From Sulfurimonadaceae bacterium (GTDB taxonomy: Bacteria; Campylobacterota; Campylobacteria; Campylobacterales; Sulfurimonadaceae), in the NCBI GenBank assembly GCA_026193155.1, contig JAPHSI010000150.1, forward strand, positions 1 through 15,818: 15,818 nt of DNA, written 5' to 3'. Under the pieces are notes generated by a model. It made no database searches, was not told the origin of the DNA, and saw nothing but the letters and a program-made list of their open reading frames with translations. Shown piece after piece: positions 7,404-14,016 of the stretch. Both the position numbers and the translations under genes were made by a program. The number at the start of each line of letters is the position of its first letter. Position 1 is the first letter of the stretch.

Positions 7404-8345
7404 ATGGGTTCTAAAAGAAAAATGGTTGAAGATGCATTTGACGATGCAAAAGAAAAGTCAGAATTTGTACATCCCGATAGAAGAAAACAAGAAGTTGAGC
7501 AGCTTCTTGAAGATGAAAAACGTAACTTTGGCAAAAAAAAGAAACGTGTACCTGTTTGGATAAAAGAAGAAGTATTAGATTATGAAGATGAACTTCGCAT
7601 GCTTCAAATTGAACTTCTTAAGATGCAAAACCATGTAAAAAAACACGGTTTAAAAGTACTAATGATATTTGAAGGTCGTGATGCCGCCGGAAAAGGCGGT
7701 ACTATAAAAAGAGTTATAGAACATCTAAACCCACGTGGTGCAAGGGTAGTTGCACTTGATAAACCAAGTGACAAAGAAAAAACTCAGTGGTATTTTCAAC
7801 GTTATGTTCAACATCTACCATCCGCAGGCGAAATAGTACTCTTTGACAGAAGTTGGTATAACCGTGCCGGAGTTGAGAGAGTTATGGATTTTTGTACCCA
7901 AGAGGAACATTCAGAATTTTTGCACGAAGTCCCGGAGTTAGAAAAAATGTTTGATAATTCAGGAATTAAAATTTTTAAATTTTATTTCTCAATAACAAAA
8001 GAGGAACAAAACAAACGCTTTGAGAGACGTAAAACAGATCCGCTTAAGCAATTTAAACTATCAGAGGTAGATCAAAAATCGCAAGAACTTTGGAATGATT
8101 ATTCGATGACAAAGTATTCTATGCTCTTAGCATCGCACACTGATCATGCCCCTTGGACAATTATACGCTCAGATGATAAAAAAGTAGCCCGCATAAATAC
8201 AATAAAACATATACTTTCAAATATGCAATATGAAGACAAAACTAAACCAAAAAAACTAAAAGTAGATTCGGATATTGTCATACCGGCTAATAAAGAGATA
8301 GAAAATATGCAAAATAATATGTCTTTAACAAGAGATAAACATTAA
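7404..8345 (+). CDS. ppk2: polyphosphate kinase 2 family protein (class I-like)
   Basis: PPK2 enzymes move phosphate between inorganic polyphosphate and nucleotides; class I members mainly act on nucleoside diphosphates. From the chosen start the protein has 313 residues, with a charged N-terminal stretch, the Walker A loop GRDAAGKGGT (91-100), the PSDKEKTQWYFQRY segment, and Walker B FDRSWYNR (147-154). A lid region with KRFERRKTDPLKQFKLSEVD follows. The ATG at 7404 is preferred over an in-frame one at 7383 because AGGAGA (7392-7397) is correctly spaced and the upstream start would lie inside the ATPase gene. Two bases separate it from the ATPase. The assignment to class I rests on length and single-domain layout. 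Confidence 0.93.
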   Translation: MGSKRKMVEDAFDDAKEKSEFVHPDRRKQEVEQLLEDEKRNFGKKKKRVPVWIKEEVLDYEDELRMLQIELLKMQNHVKKHGLKVLMIFEGRDAAGKGGTIKRVIEHLNPRGARVVALDKPSDKEKTQWYFQRYVQHLPSAGEIVLFDRSWYNRAGVERVMDFCTQEEHSEFLHEVPELEKMFDNSGIKIFKFYFSITKEEQNKRFERRKTDPLKQFKLSEVDQKSQELWNDYSMTKYSMLLASHTDHAPWTIIRSDDKKVARINTIKHILSNMQYEDKTKPKKLKVDSDIVIPANKEIENMQNNMSLTRDKH

Positions 8346-8494
8346 AAGTAACAAATAACTATTTTTAATATATTTAATAATCTCATATATCTTCTGTTAT
8401 TATGATAATATGTTATAATTACTCAAAATATTAAAACAGCACTGGCTATTTTTGTATATAGCTGTAAAGTGGGCTAATTAAGGATTAAATAGCG
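8346..8494 (+). promoter_or_regulatory. extended -10 promoter and structured leader of the receiver/kinase operon
   Basis: TGTTATAAT (8411-8419) is a full extended -10, so the transcript should start near 8426 with a leader of about 70 nt. In the leader GGCTAT (8444-8449) can pair with ATAGCT (8458-8463), and CAGC/GCTG (8437-8440 with 8461-8464) is an alternative. A second ATAGC (8489-8493) directly before the ATG could compete for GCTAT, and GCTA/TAGC (8473-8476, 8490-8493) encloses the AAGGA ribosome binding site. No clear terminator was found after ppk2. Confidence 0.6.
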
Positions 8495-8866
8495 ATGGAC
8501 ATTAAGGCAAAAACAATTACTATAATTGATGATGAAAATGAAATTTTGTTAATGTTAGAAAAACATTTGACAAGACAAGGTTATAAAGTAAAAACTTTTG
8601 ATAACCCTGTAACTGCTATATCTTCTCTACCTAAAGATACAGATTTGATATTGCTTGATATTATGATGCCTCAAATGAACGGGCTAGATGCTCTGCCAAA
8701 ACTACAAGAAAAAGTCCCTAATGTTAAAGTACTGATAATGACTGCTTTCTCTACACTAGACAAAGTTCTAAATGCACATAGAAAACGTGCTAATGATTAC
8801 ATAATGAAACCATTTTCTTCTCTTAATGATTTAAGCAAAAAGATAGACAAAATATTGAATGATTAA
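8495..8866 (+). CDS. stand-alone response regulator receiver protein (CheY-like)
   Basis: A single receiver domain of 123 residues and no output domain. The acidic pocket is D12-D13, the phospho-acceptor is D55 in LILLDIMMP, T83 is the conserved switch residue and K105 lies in MKPF. It is therefore expected to be phosphorylated and to act by protein-protein contact or as a phosphate relay. The kinase encoded 3 nt downstream is the natural partner. AAGGA lies 10 nt before the ATG. It is not obviously the chemotaxis CheY itself; the target is unknown. Confidence 0.92.
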   Translation: MDIKAKTITIIDDENEILLMLEKHLTRQGYKVKTFDNPVTAISSLPKDTDLILLDIMMPQMNGLDALPKLQEKVPNVKVLIMTAFSTLDKVLNAHRKRANDYIMKPFSSLNDLSKKIDKILND

Positions 8867-8869
8867 TAT

Positions 8870-10462
8870 ATGTTTTCAAAAGACATTTCAATACTCTTTG
8901 TAGAAGACGACGATAAAATAAGAACTGAAATATTTGAGTACCTAAAACAGTATGATTTTAAAAATATATACACAGTTACAAATGGACAAGAGGGTTTAAA
9001 CAGCTATATTGAGTATAAACCGGATATTATTTTAACAGATTTAAGGATGCCTATTCTTGACGGTCTTGAGATGTCTAGAAAAATCAAATCTATAAATGAA
9101 GATATCCCCATAATTCTTATAACATCGTTATTTGAAAAAGAGATTACCGAAGCTGCTGTTGATATAGGTATAGATGCATACCTTTTTAAACCTATTTCTA
9201 ATGAAAGATTGGAAAAAGTGCTTGAGAAATATAAAAATCGTATTTTTCAAAAAAAACAGCACCTTAATGAACAAAAACTTTTAGAGGAATACAAAGGTGC
9301 CATAGATGCAAGTGCGGCAGTTACCAAAACAGATACACAAGGTATAATAACTTATGTAAACGACGCTTTTTGCGAGATGTCAGGCTATACAAAAGAAGAA
9401 CTTATCGGCAAATCTCATAATATTGTAAAGCATCCGGATACTATCCCAGCCATATACCTAGATATGTGGAAAACTATAACAAATAAAAAAGTATGGCACG
9501 GCAGATTAAAAAATCTTAATAAAAATGGAAGGACATACTATCAACACACCGTTATAGTACCTATTATAAATGAAGATAATGAGATAGAAGAATATATTGC
9601 TCTTAGACAAGATATTACAGACCTGTTTCATCAAGAAGAATATTTAAAAAAGAGAATAAAAGAAGAAGTTGATAAAAACCTGCAGCTACATAAAGAAAAA
9701 GAAAACGCTAAACTGCTTGAAGAAAAATTTTCCATTATTGGTAAAATGGCAGCAGGTATTACTCATGAGATAAATACACCTTTAACTTACATAAGAGGTA
9801 ATTTAGAGTTTTTACTTAATGACATTGATAGTCTTGATGATTCATTGCAAGAAAAAGCTTATCTATTAGAAGATAGTAGGACAATATTTAACGGTGTTAA
9901 CAGAATAGCGTCAATTGTTGAGTCAATGAGAGAGGTAGCCTCTCAAGCAAAAGAGAATCCGGAATTGCATAATCTATATGCATCTTTAATAACTGCTTTA
10001 ACTCTGTCTTTCAACAAATCAAAATTTATATCAAATATAAAGCTTCAAGATGAACCTTTTAGAATTGGAATGGATAAAGATAAATATAATTTCAGTATCC
10101 CTATTCAAAAACAAAGAGTTGAACAAGTCTTTGTAATTATTATTAATAATGCGCTAGATGCATTAAAGCTAAAAGAAGATTTTGACTCTAGAATTTTTGA
10201 AATAAATATAGAAAATACAAACGAATACCTTATTATAAATTTCAAAGATAATGCAGGTGGTATAGATAAAGATATATTACCAAAAATATTTGATCCGTTT
10301 CAAAGCAATAAAGAGGAAGGTGGAATGGGAATAGGACTTAATGTGGCTAAACGCATAATTGATGATCACGGTGGAAAAATCATTCCCCTAAATGTTGATA
10401 ACGGAGCACTTTTTAAAGTGTACCTCCCACATGCCAGAGAACTTGTAACCAAAGATATATAA
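8870..10462 (+). CDS. soluble REC-PAS sensor histidine kinase
   Basis: A 530-residue kinase without predicted membrane segments. In order: a receiver domain (about 5-122) with D57, T85 and K107; a short linker helix; a PAS domain (about 143-252) with SGYTKEELIGKSHNIVKHPD, resembling the Aer-type redox-sensing PAS; a coiled coil (about 255-290); a dimerisation helix with H299 in ITHEINTPL; and an ATPase domain with N-box IINNALD (424-430), G1 DNAGGI (460-465), F-box FDPF and G2 GGMGIGL (484-490). The histidine motif HEINTPL is that of metazoan-like/ZraS-like kinases often found in Campylobacterota. It has only a weak ribosome binding site, so it is likely coupled to the receiver gene. Input may be cytoplasmic redox state plus phosphorylation of its own receiver; this is inferred from domain type. 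Confidence 0.92.
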   Translation: MFSKDISILFVEDDDKIRTEIFEYLKQYDFKNIYTVTNGQEGLNSYIEYKPDIILTDLRMPILDGLEMSRKIKSINEDIPIILITSLFEKEITEAAVDIGIDAYLFKPISNERLEKVLEKYKNRIFQKKQHLNEQKLLEEYKGAIDASAAVTKTDTQGIITYVNDAFCEMSGYTKEELIGKSHNIVKHPDTIPAIYLDMWKTITNKKVWHGRLKNLNKNGRTYYQHTVIVPIINEDNEIEEYIALRQDITDLFHQEEYLKKRIKEEVDKNLQLHKEKENAKLLEEKFSIIGKMAAGITHEINTPLTYIRGNLEFLLNDIDSLDDSLQEKAYLLEDSRTIFNGVNRIASIVESMREVASQAKENPELHNLYASLITALTLSFNKSKFISNIKLQDEPFRIGMDKDKYNFSIPIQKQRVEQVFVIIINNALDALKLKEDFDSRIFEINIENTNEYLIINFKDNAGGIDKDILPKIFDPFQSNKEEGGMGIGLNVAKRIIDDHGGKIIPLNVDNGALFKVYLPHARELVTKDI

Positions 10463-11010
10463 TGTTGTGTGGAATAGATGAAGCAGGTCGTGGACCATGT
10501 GCCGGTGATTTGGTTATGGCAGGATGCATATTAACATCTGATGTAAATGGCTTGAACGATTCCAAAAAACTAAGCGAAAAAAAACGTGAAGCTTTATTTG
10601 AAGAGATAGTTAAAAATTCAGTTTATCATATAGTAAAATTTTCCCCAAAAGAGATAGACCATATAGGAATATCAAAATGTCTAGCATCGGGGCTAAAAGA
10701 GATTCTAAATACTTTAGATGCAGATGAGTATCTGTTTGACGGAAATTCAACTTTTGGTGTAGATGGTCTAAGTACCATGATAAAAGCAGACGGAAAAATT
10801 GCAGAGGTTAGTGCCGCATCTATATTGGCAAAAGTTACACACGATAGAGATATTTTAGAGTTAGCTAAAAAATATCCAGAGTGGGAGTTTGAATCTCATA
10901 AAGGGTATGGTACGAAAAAACATATTGAGCTTATAAAAAAATACGGCTACAGCCCCATCCACAGAATGAGCTATAAGATAAAAGAGTTAAGAGAGCCTAG
11001 TCTTTTTTAA
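10462..11010 (+). CDS. rnhB: ribonuclease HII
   Basis: Cleaves RNA in RNA-DNA hybrids and starts removal of misincorporated ribonucleotides. The 182 residues show the type 2 RNase H active-site set: D6 and E7 in GIDEAGRGPCAG, D93 in LFDGN and D110 in KADGK, followed by the EVSAASILAKVTHDRD signature. HKGYGTKKHIELIKKYG and SPIHRMSYK close the core. The ATG shares a base with the kinase stop (TAATG), so it is co-translated with the signalling genes, most likely without a functional link. Confidence 0.97.
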   Translation: MLCGIDEAGRGPCAGDLVMAGCILTSDVNGLNDSKKLSEKKREALFEEIVKNSVYHIVKFSPKEIDHIGISKCLASGLKEILNTLDADEYLFDGNSTFGVDGLSTMIKADGKIAEVSAASILAKVTHDRDILELAKKYPEWEFESHKGYGTKKHIELIKKYGYSPIHRMSYKIKELREPSLF

Positions 11011-11091
11011 TCAAGTTAAAAAATGTATACTTCTTTATCTATCTTATTTTTATTAAGTAACTATTTTAGTGAGTTTCTATGATAATACTTA

Positions 11092-11100
11092 TGATATAAT
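11092..11100 (+). promoter_or_regulatory. extended -10 promoter of the riboswitch-controlled operon
   Basis: TGATATAAT (11092-11100) is a complete TGn-TATAAT box; no good -35 is visible, as is common for extended -10 promoters. The start would be near 11107, about 14 nt before the riboswitch core, which is the expected arrangement. Confidence 0.75.
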
Positions 11101-11118
11101 CTATCATTGATAAATTTT

Positions 11119-11190
11119 AGAAAAAGCCAAACTTGTTGTGAAACAGGGACGGAAAGCTATGGGTCTCACTGAGATTGCCAAGTTACCATA
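11119..11190 (+). ncRNA. cyclic-di-GMP-I riboswitch (GEMM-I)
   Basis: An aptamer for the second messenger c-di-GMP. AGCCAAAC (11125-11132) is followed by a 6-bp stem CTTGTT/AACAGG (11132-11137, 11142-11147) capped by a GTGA (GNRA) tetraloop. The core GGGACGGAAAGC (11146-11157) matches the consensus GGGACGCAAAGC. The second arm is TGG-TCTC/GAGA-CCA (11160-11180), and GTTACC (11182-11187) closes the element. By alignment to the Vc2 aptamer, the ligand-contacting positions equivalent to G20, A47 and C92 are G11126, A11153 and C11186. G at the first position favours c-di-GMP over cGAMP variants. No convincing terminator follows, so control may be translational; on or off cannot be told from this sequence. 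The next gene starts 76 nt downstream. Confidence 0.9.
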
Positions 11191-11265
11191 ATTTATATAC
11201 TGCATTTTTCTTATCTATCAAAAACATGTTTTTCAGTAGTTTTATACTAAACAAGGATATTACAG

Positions 11266-11484
11266 GTGATAGAATTAAACATAAAAATAGCAACTTCATG
11301 GTGCAACAGAGTATTACTATTTTTAAGTGCAGTATTCATTGGTCTAATTATGACTTTCATTCTTCAAGATTATGAAGCTTTACTAAGAATAATAGGTATA
11401 TTTTTGTTCCTCTTGATAATATTCACTATTCCTTTAGGCATATTATGGTGGCTCATAGCAAAACTAAAGTATAAAAAACTATAA
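11266..11484 (+). CDS. small two-helix membrane protein of unknown function
   Basis: A 72-residue protein with two hydrophobic segments (about 16-33 and 42-65), a short polar turn containing QDYEALLR and a basic C-terminus (KLKYKKL). It should sit in the inner membrane. The start is GTG at 11266, supported by AAGGA (11253-11257) 8 nt upstream. I do not recognise the family. It is the first gene after the c-di-GMP riboswitch and lies 13 nt before the Sel1-repeat gene, so both are probably controlled by c-di-GMP. Being small and AT-rich it could be overcalled, but its ribosome binding site and membrane pattern argue for a real gene. Confidence 0.7.
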   Translation: MIELNIKIATSWCNRVLLFLSAVFIGLIMTFILQDYEALLRIIGIFLFLLIIFTIPLGILWWLIAKLKYKKL

Positions 11485-11497
11485 TTAAAGGACTTTA

Positions 11498-12415
11498 ATG
11501 TTTTTAAAAAATCGATTAGTATTAGCAATAGCTATTCTCTTAATATTGCAACTTTATTCCCCGGTATTGAAATTATGGGAAACGAGAAGTTTATTTTATA
11601 ATAATCAATATTTTAAAGTTATGGTTTCAAAAAAATTTATAGCAGAAAATCAACAAAATATTAAAAATAAAGTTATTCAAGATGATATAAATTTTATATT
11701 ATCTAGTCTTAATTCATTAAGTAAGAAAGAAGTCACAAAACTTAAAAACATTTCAAAAGAAGAACATAAAAAGTTATTAACTAAAAATCCTACTATATAT
11801 TATTTTTTCAATGGTTTACTATACTTTATAGGAACAGATTTAAATTCAAACTTTCAACAAAACTTTTCTTTGTCATATGAAAATTTTAAAAAAGCAAAAA
11901 AAATAAATAATTCTTCTGACTTACAAGGTATAAAAGAATACATTGACATATCTATTAATAGAATGCTCATGTATGGCATTGGTACTAATGCAAATCCAGC
12001 TCAAGCATTTAAAAACTATTTACAATTTAAAACTAATAATGCTGATCTTAATAGATATAATCAATATATAATTGGGCATAGTTATTTATTTGGCAATGGA
12101 ACTAAACAAAATTTTAAAAAAGCATATGAGCATTTTAATAATGCAGGGGCTTATTCATATGAAATGTTGGCTTTTATGTACTCAAGCGGAATTGGAGTAG
12201 ATAAAAATATAAATCAAGCATTAGAATTAATGAATAAGACAAAAAATAAAGACTTTAATGTTGCTATGATTTATATTTCAAATAATGACTACAGCAAGGG
12301 TAAGAGACACATGAAAAAATGTAGGACTGTAAACGAAAAATGTCAAAAACATTACCATGCAATATTTAAGTATGATTATTATGATAAAGTACTAAATATA
12401 ATGTCATCTATATAA
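11498..12415 (+). CDS. membrane-anchored Sel1-repeat protein
   Basis: A 305-residue protein with an N-terminal hydrophobic segment (about 6-24) that fits a signal anchor or uncleaved signal; there is no lipobox. Residues about 154-250 hold Sel1-like (TPR-related) helical repeats with the usual G-x-G turns: MYGIGTNANPAQAFKNYL, SYLFGNGTKQNFKKAYEHF and MYSSGIGVDKNINQALELM. The region before (about 50-150) is helical and probably contains diverged repeats. Two cysteines (KKCRTVNEKC) lie near the C-terminus. Sel1 proteins are usually adaptors, often periplasmic; the partner is unknown. AAAGGA (11487-11492) precedes the ATG. The base composition is very AT-rich even for this window, which may point to acquired DNA. 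Confidence 0.82.
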   Translation: MFLKNRLVLAIAILLILQLYSPVLKLWETRSLFYNNQYFKVMVSKKFIAENQQNIKNKVIQDDINFILSSLNSLSKKEVTKLKNISKEEHKKLLTKNPTIYYFFNGLLYFIGTDLNSNFQQNFSLSYENFKKAKKINNSSDLQGIKEYIDISINRMLMYGIGTNANPAQAFKNYLQFKTNNADLNRYNQYIIGHSYLFGNGTKQNFKKAYEHFNNAGAYSYEMLAFMYSSGIGVDKNINQALELMNKTKNKDFNVAMIYISNNDYSKGKRHMKKCRTVNEKCQKHYHAIFKYDYYDKVLNIMSSI

Positions 12416-12491
12416 AACACATAACCAAACATAGGAACTAACAAGTTACTAAATCACTTATATTTAGAGCAGAAAAAGCTGTTAAAAACTT

Positions 12492-12532
12492 TGCTCAATT
12501 AAGACTTGAATTGTTGAGCAGTTATTTTTTTT
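12492..12532 (+). terminator. intrinsic terminator after the Sel1-repeat gene
   Basis: A 7-bp stem TGCTCAA/TTGAGCA (12492-12498, 12514-12520) is followed by a run of eight T (12525-12532). An upstream GAGCA (12467-12471) could pair with the same TGCTC (12492-12496) and would compete with the terminator stem. Confidence 0.75.
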
Positions 12533-12551
12533 CTCAAAAAAGAACAGATTA

Positions 12552-12569
12552 TTGAACGGCCCCGTTCAA
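12552..12569. repeat. hairpin in the array's left flank
   Basis: TTGAACG and CGTTCAA form a perfect 7-bp stem around a GCCC loop. It is a rare GC-containing island in an AT-rich stretch and is not followed by a T-run, so it is not an obvious terminator. Its role is unknown. Confidence 0.6.
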
Positions 12570-12611
12570 ACTTAAGCAACATTGTGTTTGTTATGTAGTT
12601 TTTTTGGCAAT

Positions 12612-12633
12612 TAACAAACATTTATGTGTGTTA
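12612..12633. repeat. inverted repeat, copy 1 (TAACA...TGTTA)
   Basis: An imperfect inverted repeat with arms TAACA-ACAT and ATGT-TGTTA around a short centre, followed by ATTTTTAT. A second, similar element lies 124 bp further on, and a half-like TTTAACACATAC occurs at 12649-12660. It could be a protein-binding site or part of an old recombination site. Confidence 0.5.
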
Positions 12634-12735
12634 TTTTTATATATGAGATTTAACACATACTATGTATTTAAGAAAACAATATGTTTTTTACTAAATTCTC
12701 TTATTGTTATCATATTTTGACTATTTTTGAATAAT

Positions 12736-12760
12736 TAACACACATTTCATGTGTATGTTA
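12736..12760. repeat. inverted repeat, copy 2 (TAACACACAT...)
   Basis: Arms TAACA-CACAT and ATGTG-TGTTA flank a TTC centre, and the element is followed by TTTTTGTTTAT as in copy 1. It sits 3 nt upstream of the proposed -35 box at 12764, a position suited to an operator for the promoter in front of the cassettes. Confidence 0.5.
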
Positions 12761-12763
12761 TTT

Positions 12764-12792
12764 TTGTTTATTTGAGTTACTTTGTATATAAT
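12764..12792 (+). promoter_or_regulatory. promoter in front of the first cassette (Pc-like)
   Basis: TTGTTT (12764-12769) and TATAAT (12787-12792) are spaced by 17 nt. The predicted start, near 12799, lies just before the inferred cassette boundary at 12808 and about 50 nt before the HEPN gene. A promoter outside the array reading into it is the arrangement of an integron Pc promoter. The -35 is only a partial match. Confidence 0.55.
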
Positions 12793-12847
12793 GTGATTGA
12801 ATAAATAGTTATGAGTTAATTTTATAGAAGTAAGAATAAGGAAAAGT

Positions 12848-13525
12848 ATGAGTGATTATGCAGATTTATGTGAAATGTATGGTAGAGAACCAAATGATCC
12901 TGATTTCATTGATGATTTAATTGCAGAAATTTCTTCTGAAAATATGGACAGTGATTATATTTGGTATGAAGAAAATGAAGATAAAGACCATTACCAAATT
13001 TTACAAAAACATTTTAAAAGTATAGACTCCATCGTAGAGCTTGATGTTTCACCTAAAGTACAATTTAGTCTTTTAGTAATGCTTCATGGACATGTAATAT
13101 CAGCACTTGAAGGATACTTAGCAGGTAAGTTTATTCACATAGTAACAAATTCTGAAGAGCTTATAAGAAAACTTGTTGAAACTGACCCTGAATTTTCTAA
13201 ACAAAAATTTTCTATGAAAGAAATTTTTGAAAAAAAAGATTCTTTAAAAATCACTGTCTCTACTTATTTAAAGAATTTAATTTTCCACGACTTGAAAAAA
13301 ATAAAGCCAATGTACAAAGAAGTGCTAGCACACGACTTTGGAGACATATCATGGCTTTTTAAAGATGTAGAAATTCGTCATGATTGTGTACATCGAGCAG
13401 GATATGATAAAGAAAATAACAAAGTAGACATATCAGTTGATTCAATCAAAAGTATGCTTAGTAAAGTTAAAATTCTTACTGCATCTGTTGAAGACACAAT
13501 GAACTCGCTGAGAGAAGACTCATAA
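12848..13525 (+). CDS. cassette 1: HEPN-domain protein, candidate RNase
   Basis: A 225-residue soluble, acidic protein. Residues about 60-100 form a long helix region with VMLHGHVISALEGYLAGK, including an acidic residue as in the first HEPN helices. IRHDCVHRAGYDKENN (176-191) contains R177-x4-H182, the R(x4-6)H catalytic motif of HEPN ribonucleases, with a polar H directly after R as is usual. HEPN proteins are often toxins, abortive-infection or other anti-phage effectors; no antitoxin gene such as MNT accompanies it here. AAGGA (12838-12842) precedes the ATG, and the stop codon lies in the R'' box of attC1. The assignment rests on the motif and helix pattern; the substrate is unknown. Confidence 0.75.
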   Translation: MSDYADLCEMYGREPNDPDFIDDLIAEISSENMDSDYIWYEENEDKDHYQILQKHFKSIDSIVELDVSPKVQFSLLVMLHGHVISALEGYLAGKFIHIVTNSEELIRKLVETDPEFSKQKFSMKEIFEKKDSLKITVSTYLKNLIFHDLKKIKPMYKEVLAHDFGDISWLFKDVEIRHDCVHRAGYDKENNKVDISVDSIKSMLSKVKILTASVEDTMNSLREDS

Positions 13526-13590
13526 CAAATACGAGGAGACGCAATAATTTAACCTAGCGGGAAAATTATCGCTCACGATAAACGTTAGGT
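13520..13590 (+). other. attC: attC recombination site 1
   Basis: 71 bp from R'' TCATAAC (13520-13526) to R' GTTAGGT (13584-13590). The inner arms GAG-CG-ATAATTT (13536-13550) and AAATTAT-CG-CTC (13563-13574) pair with a few unpaired bases on one side only, matching the extrahelical bases that orient attC sites on the folded strand. The R' box GTTAGGT also supplies AGG, the only Shine-Dalgarno for the gene starting at 13597. Confidence 0.9.
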
Positions 13591-13596
13591 AAAAAT

Positions 13597-14016
13597 ATGA
13601 TTGATGTAATAATATTCTTTTTATTAATATTTGGTATACCAATAGTTGTATTTATTGCTATTATAAAGTTTTGGAAAAAAGGAATAGCAGGTAAAATATT
13701 TTCTATATTTTTAAGTATTCCTTTTATCGGTTTTTCTTCTGGAATAATTGCAGACGTTGGATTTAACTATTGTGGCTTAAAACTTGAGCAAGCAGAAACA
13801 AAGGTAATAAAGTACTTAAAAAAAGAAAATTTAAATGTACAAAAATTAAAATTTGTAGGAAATGATGGTTCATGTGCATATCATTTCAAATATCTAGATG
13901 ATAAAAATGATATTGATTTTACTATACTTAGTACATGGTTGCATGGTGTAAAGTTAACACACTACGATAATGAGCTATTACCTAACAAAACCTTGGAGAA
14001 AAATACTTTACCCTAA
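13597..14016 (+). CDS. cassette 2: two-helix membrane protein of unknown function
   Basis: A 139-residue protein with two hydrophobic segments (about 3-24 and 33-54) joined by a basic loop (KFWKKGIAGK), then a soluble C-terminal part of about 85 residues with CGLKLEQAETKVIKYLKKE and a lone cysteine pair at C59 and C92. I do not recognise the family. Its ATG is 7 nt after AGG in the R' box of attC1. The reading frame runs into attC2, so about the last 11 residues (PNKTLEKNTLP) are encoded by the recombination site itself; recombination would keep them, since the crossover lies beyond the stop. Confidence 0.75.
   Translation: MIDVIIFFLLIFGIPIVVFIAIIKFWKKGIAGKIFSIFLSIPFIGFSSGIIADVGFNYCGLKLEQAETKVIKYLKKENLNVQKLKFVGNDGSCAYHFKYLDDKNDIDFTILSTWLHGVKLTHYDNELLPNKTLEKNTLP

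Larger units (their letters stand above)
12416..12847. other. long AT-rich region without a gene, left flank of the integron array
   Basis: No open reading frame with a ribosome binding site is seen on either strand, and no piece of an integron integrase could be recognised by eye. The stretch holds the Sel1 terminator (12492-12532), a GC-capped hairpin (12552-12569), two related inverted repeats (12612-12633 and 12736-12760), a promoter-like pair (12764-12792) and the inferred first cassette boundary (12808). A 25-codon hydrophobic reading frame at 12643-12720 has no ribosome binding site and is not called. Confidence 0.7.

Noticed and set aside
11219..11235. AAAAACATGTTTTT as a riboswitch terminator
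   Set aside because: Only five A-T pairs with no GC in the stem apart from the centre; too weak to call.
11175..11375. 66-codon frame starting with TTG inside the riboswitch
   Set aside because: The start lies within the aptamer stem, there is no ribosome binding site, and it overlaps the better-supported 72-residue gene in another frame.
12590..12596. GTTATGT as the start of cassette 1
   Set aside because: It complements the attC1 R'' in 6 of 7 positions and lies 258 nt before the gene; GTTATGA at 12808 matches 7 of 7 and is 40 nt before it. It remains the second choice.
12643..12720. 25-codon hydrophobic frame (MRFNTYYVFKK...), type I toxin-like
   Set aside because: No ribosome binding site, AT-rich sequence makes such frames likely by chance, and no antisense promoter was evident.
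12416..12807. Decayed integron integrase gene
   Set aside because: No recognisable integrase motif was found by eye in either strand; a translated search would be needed to exclude a short remnant.
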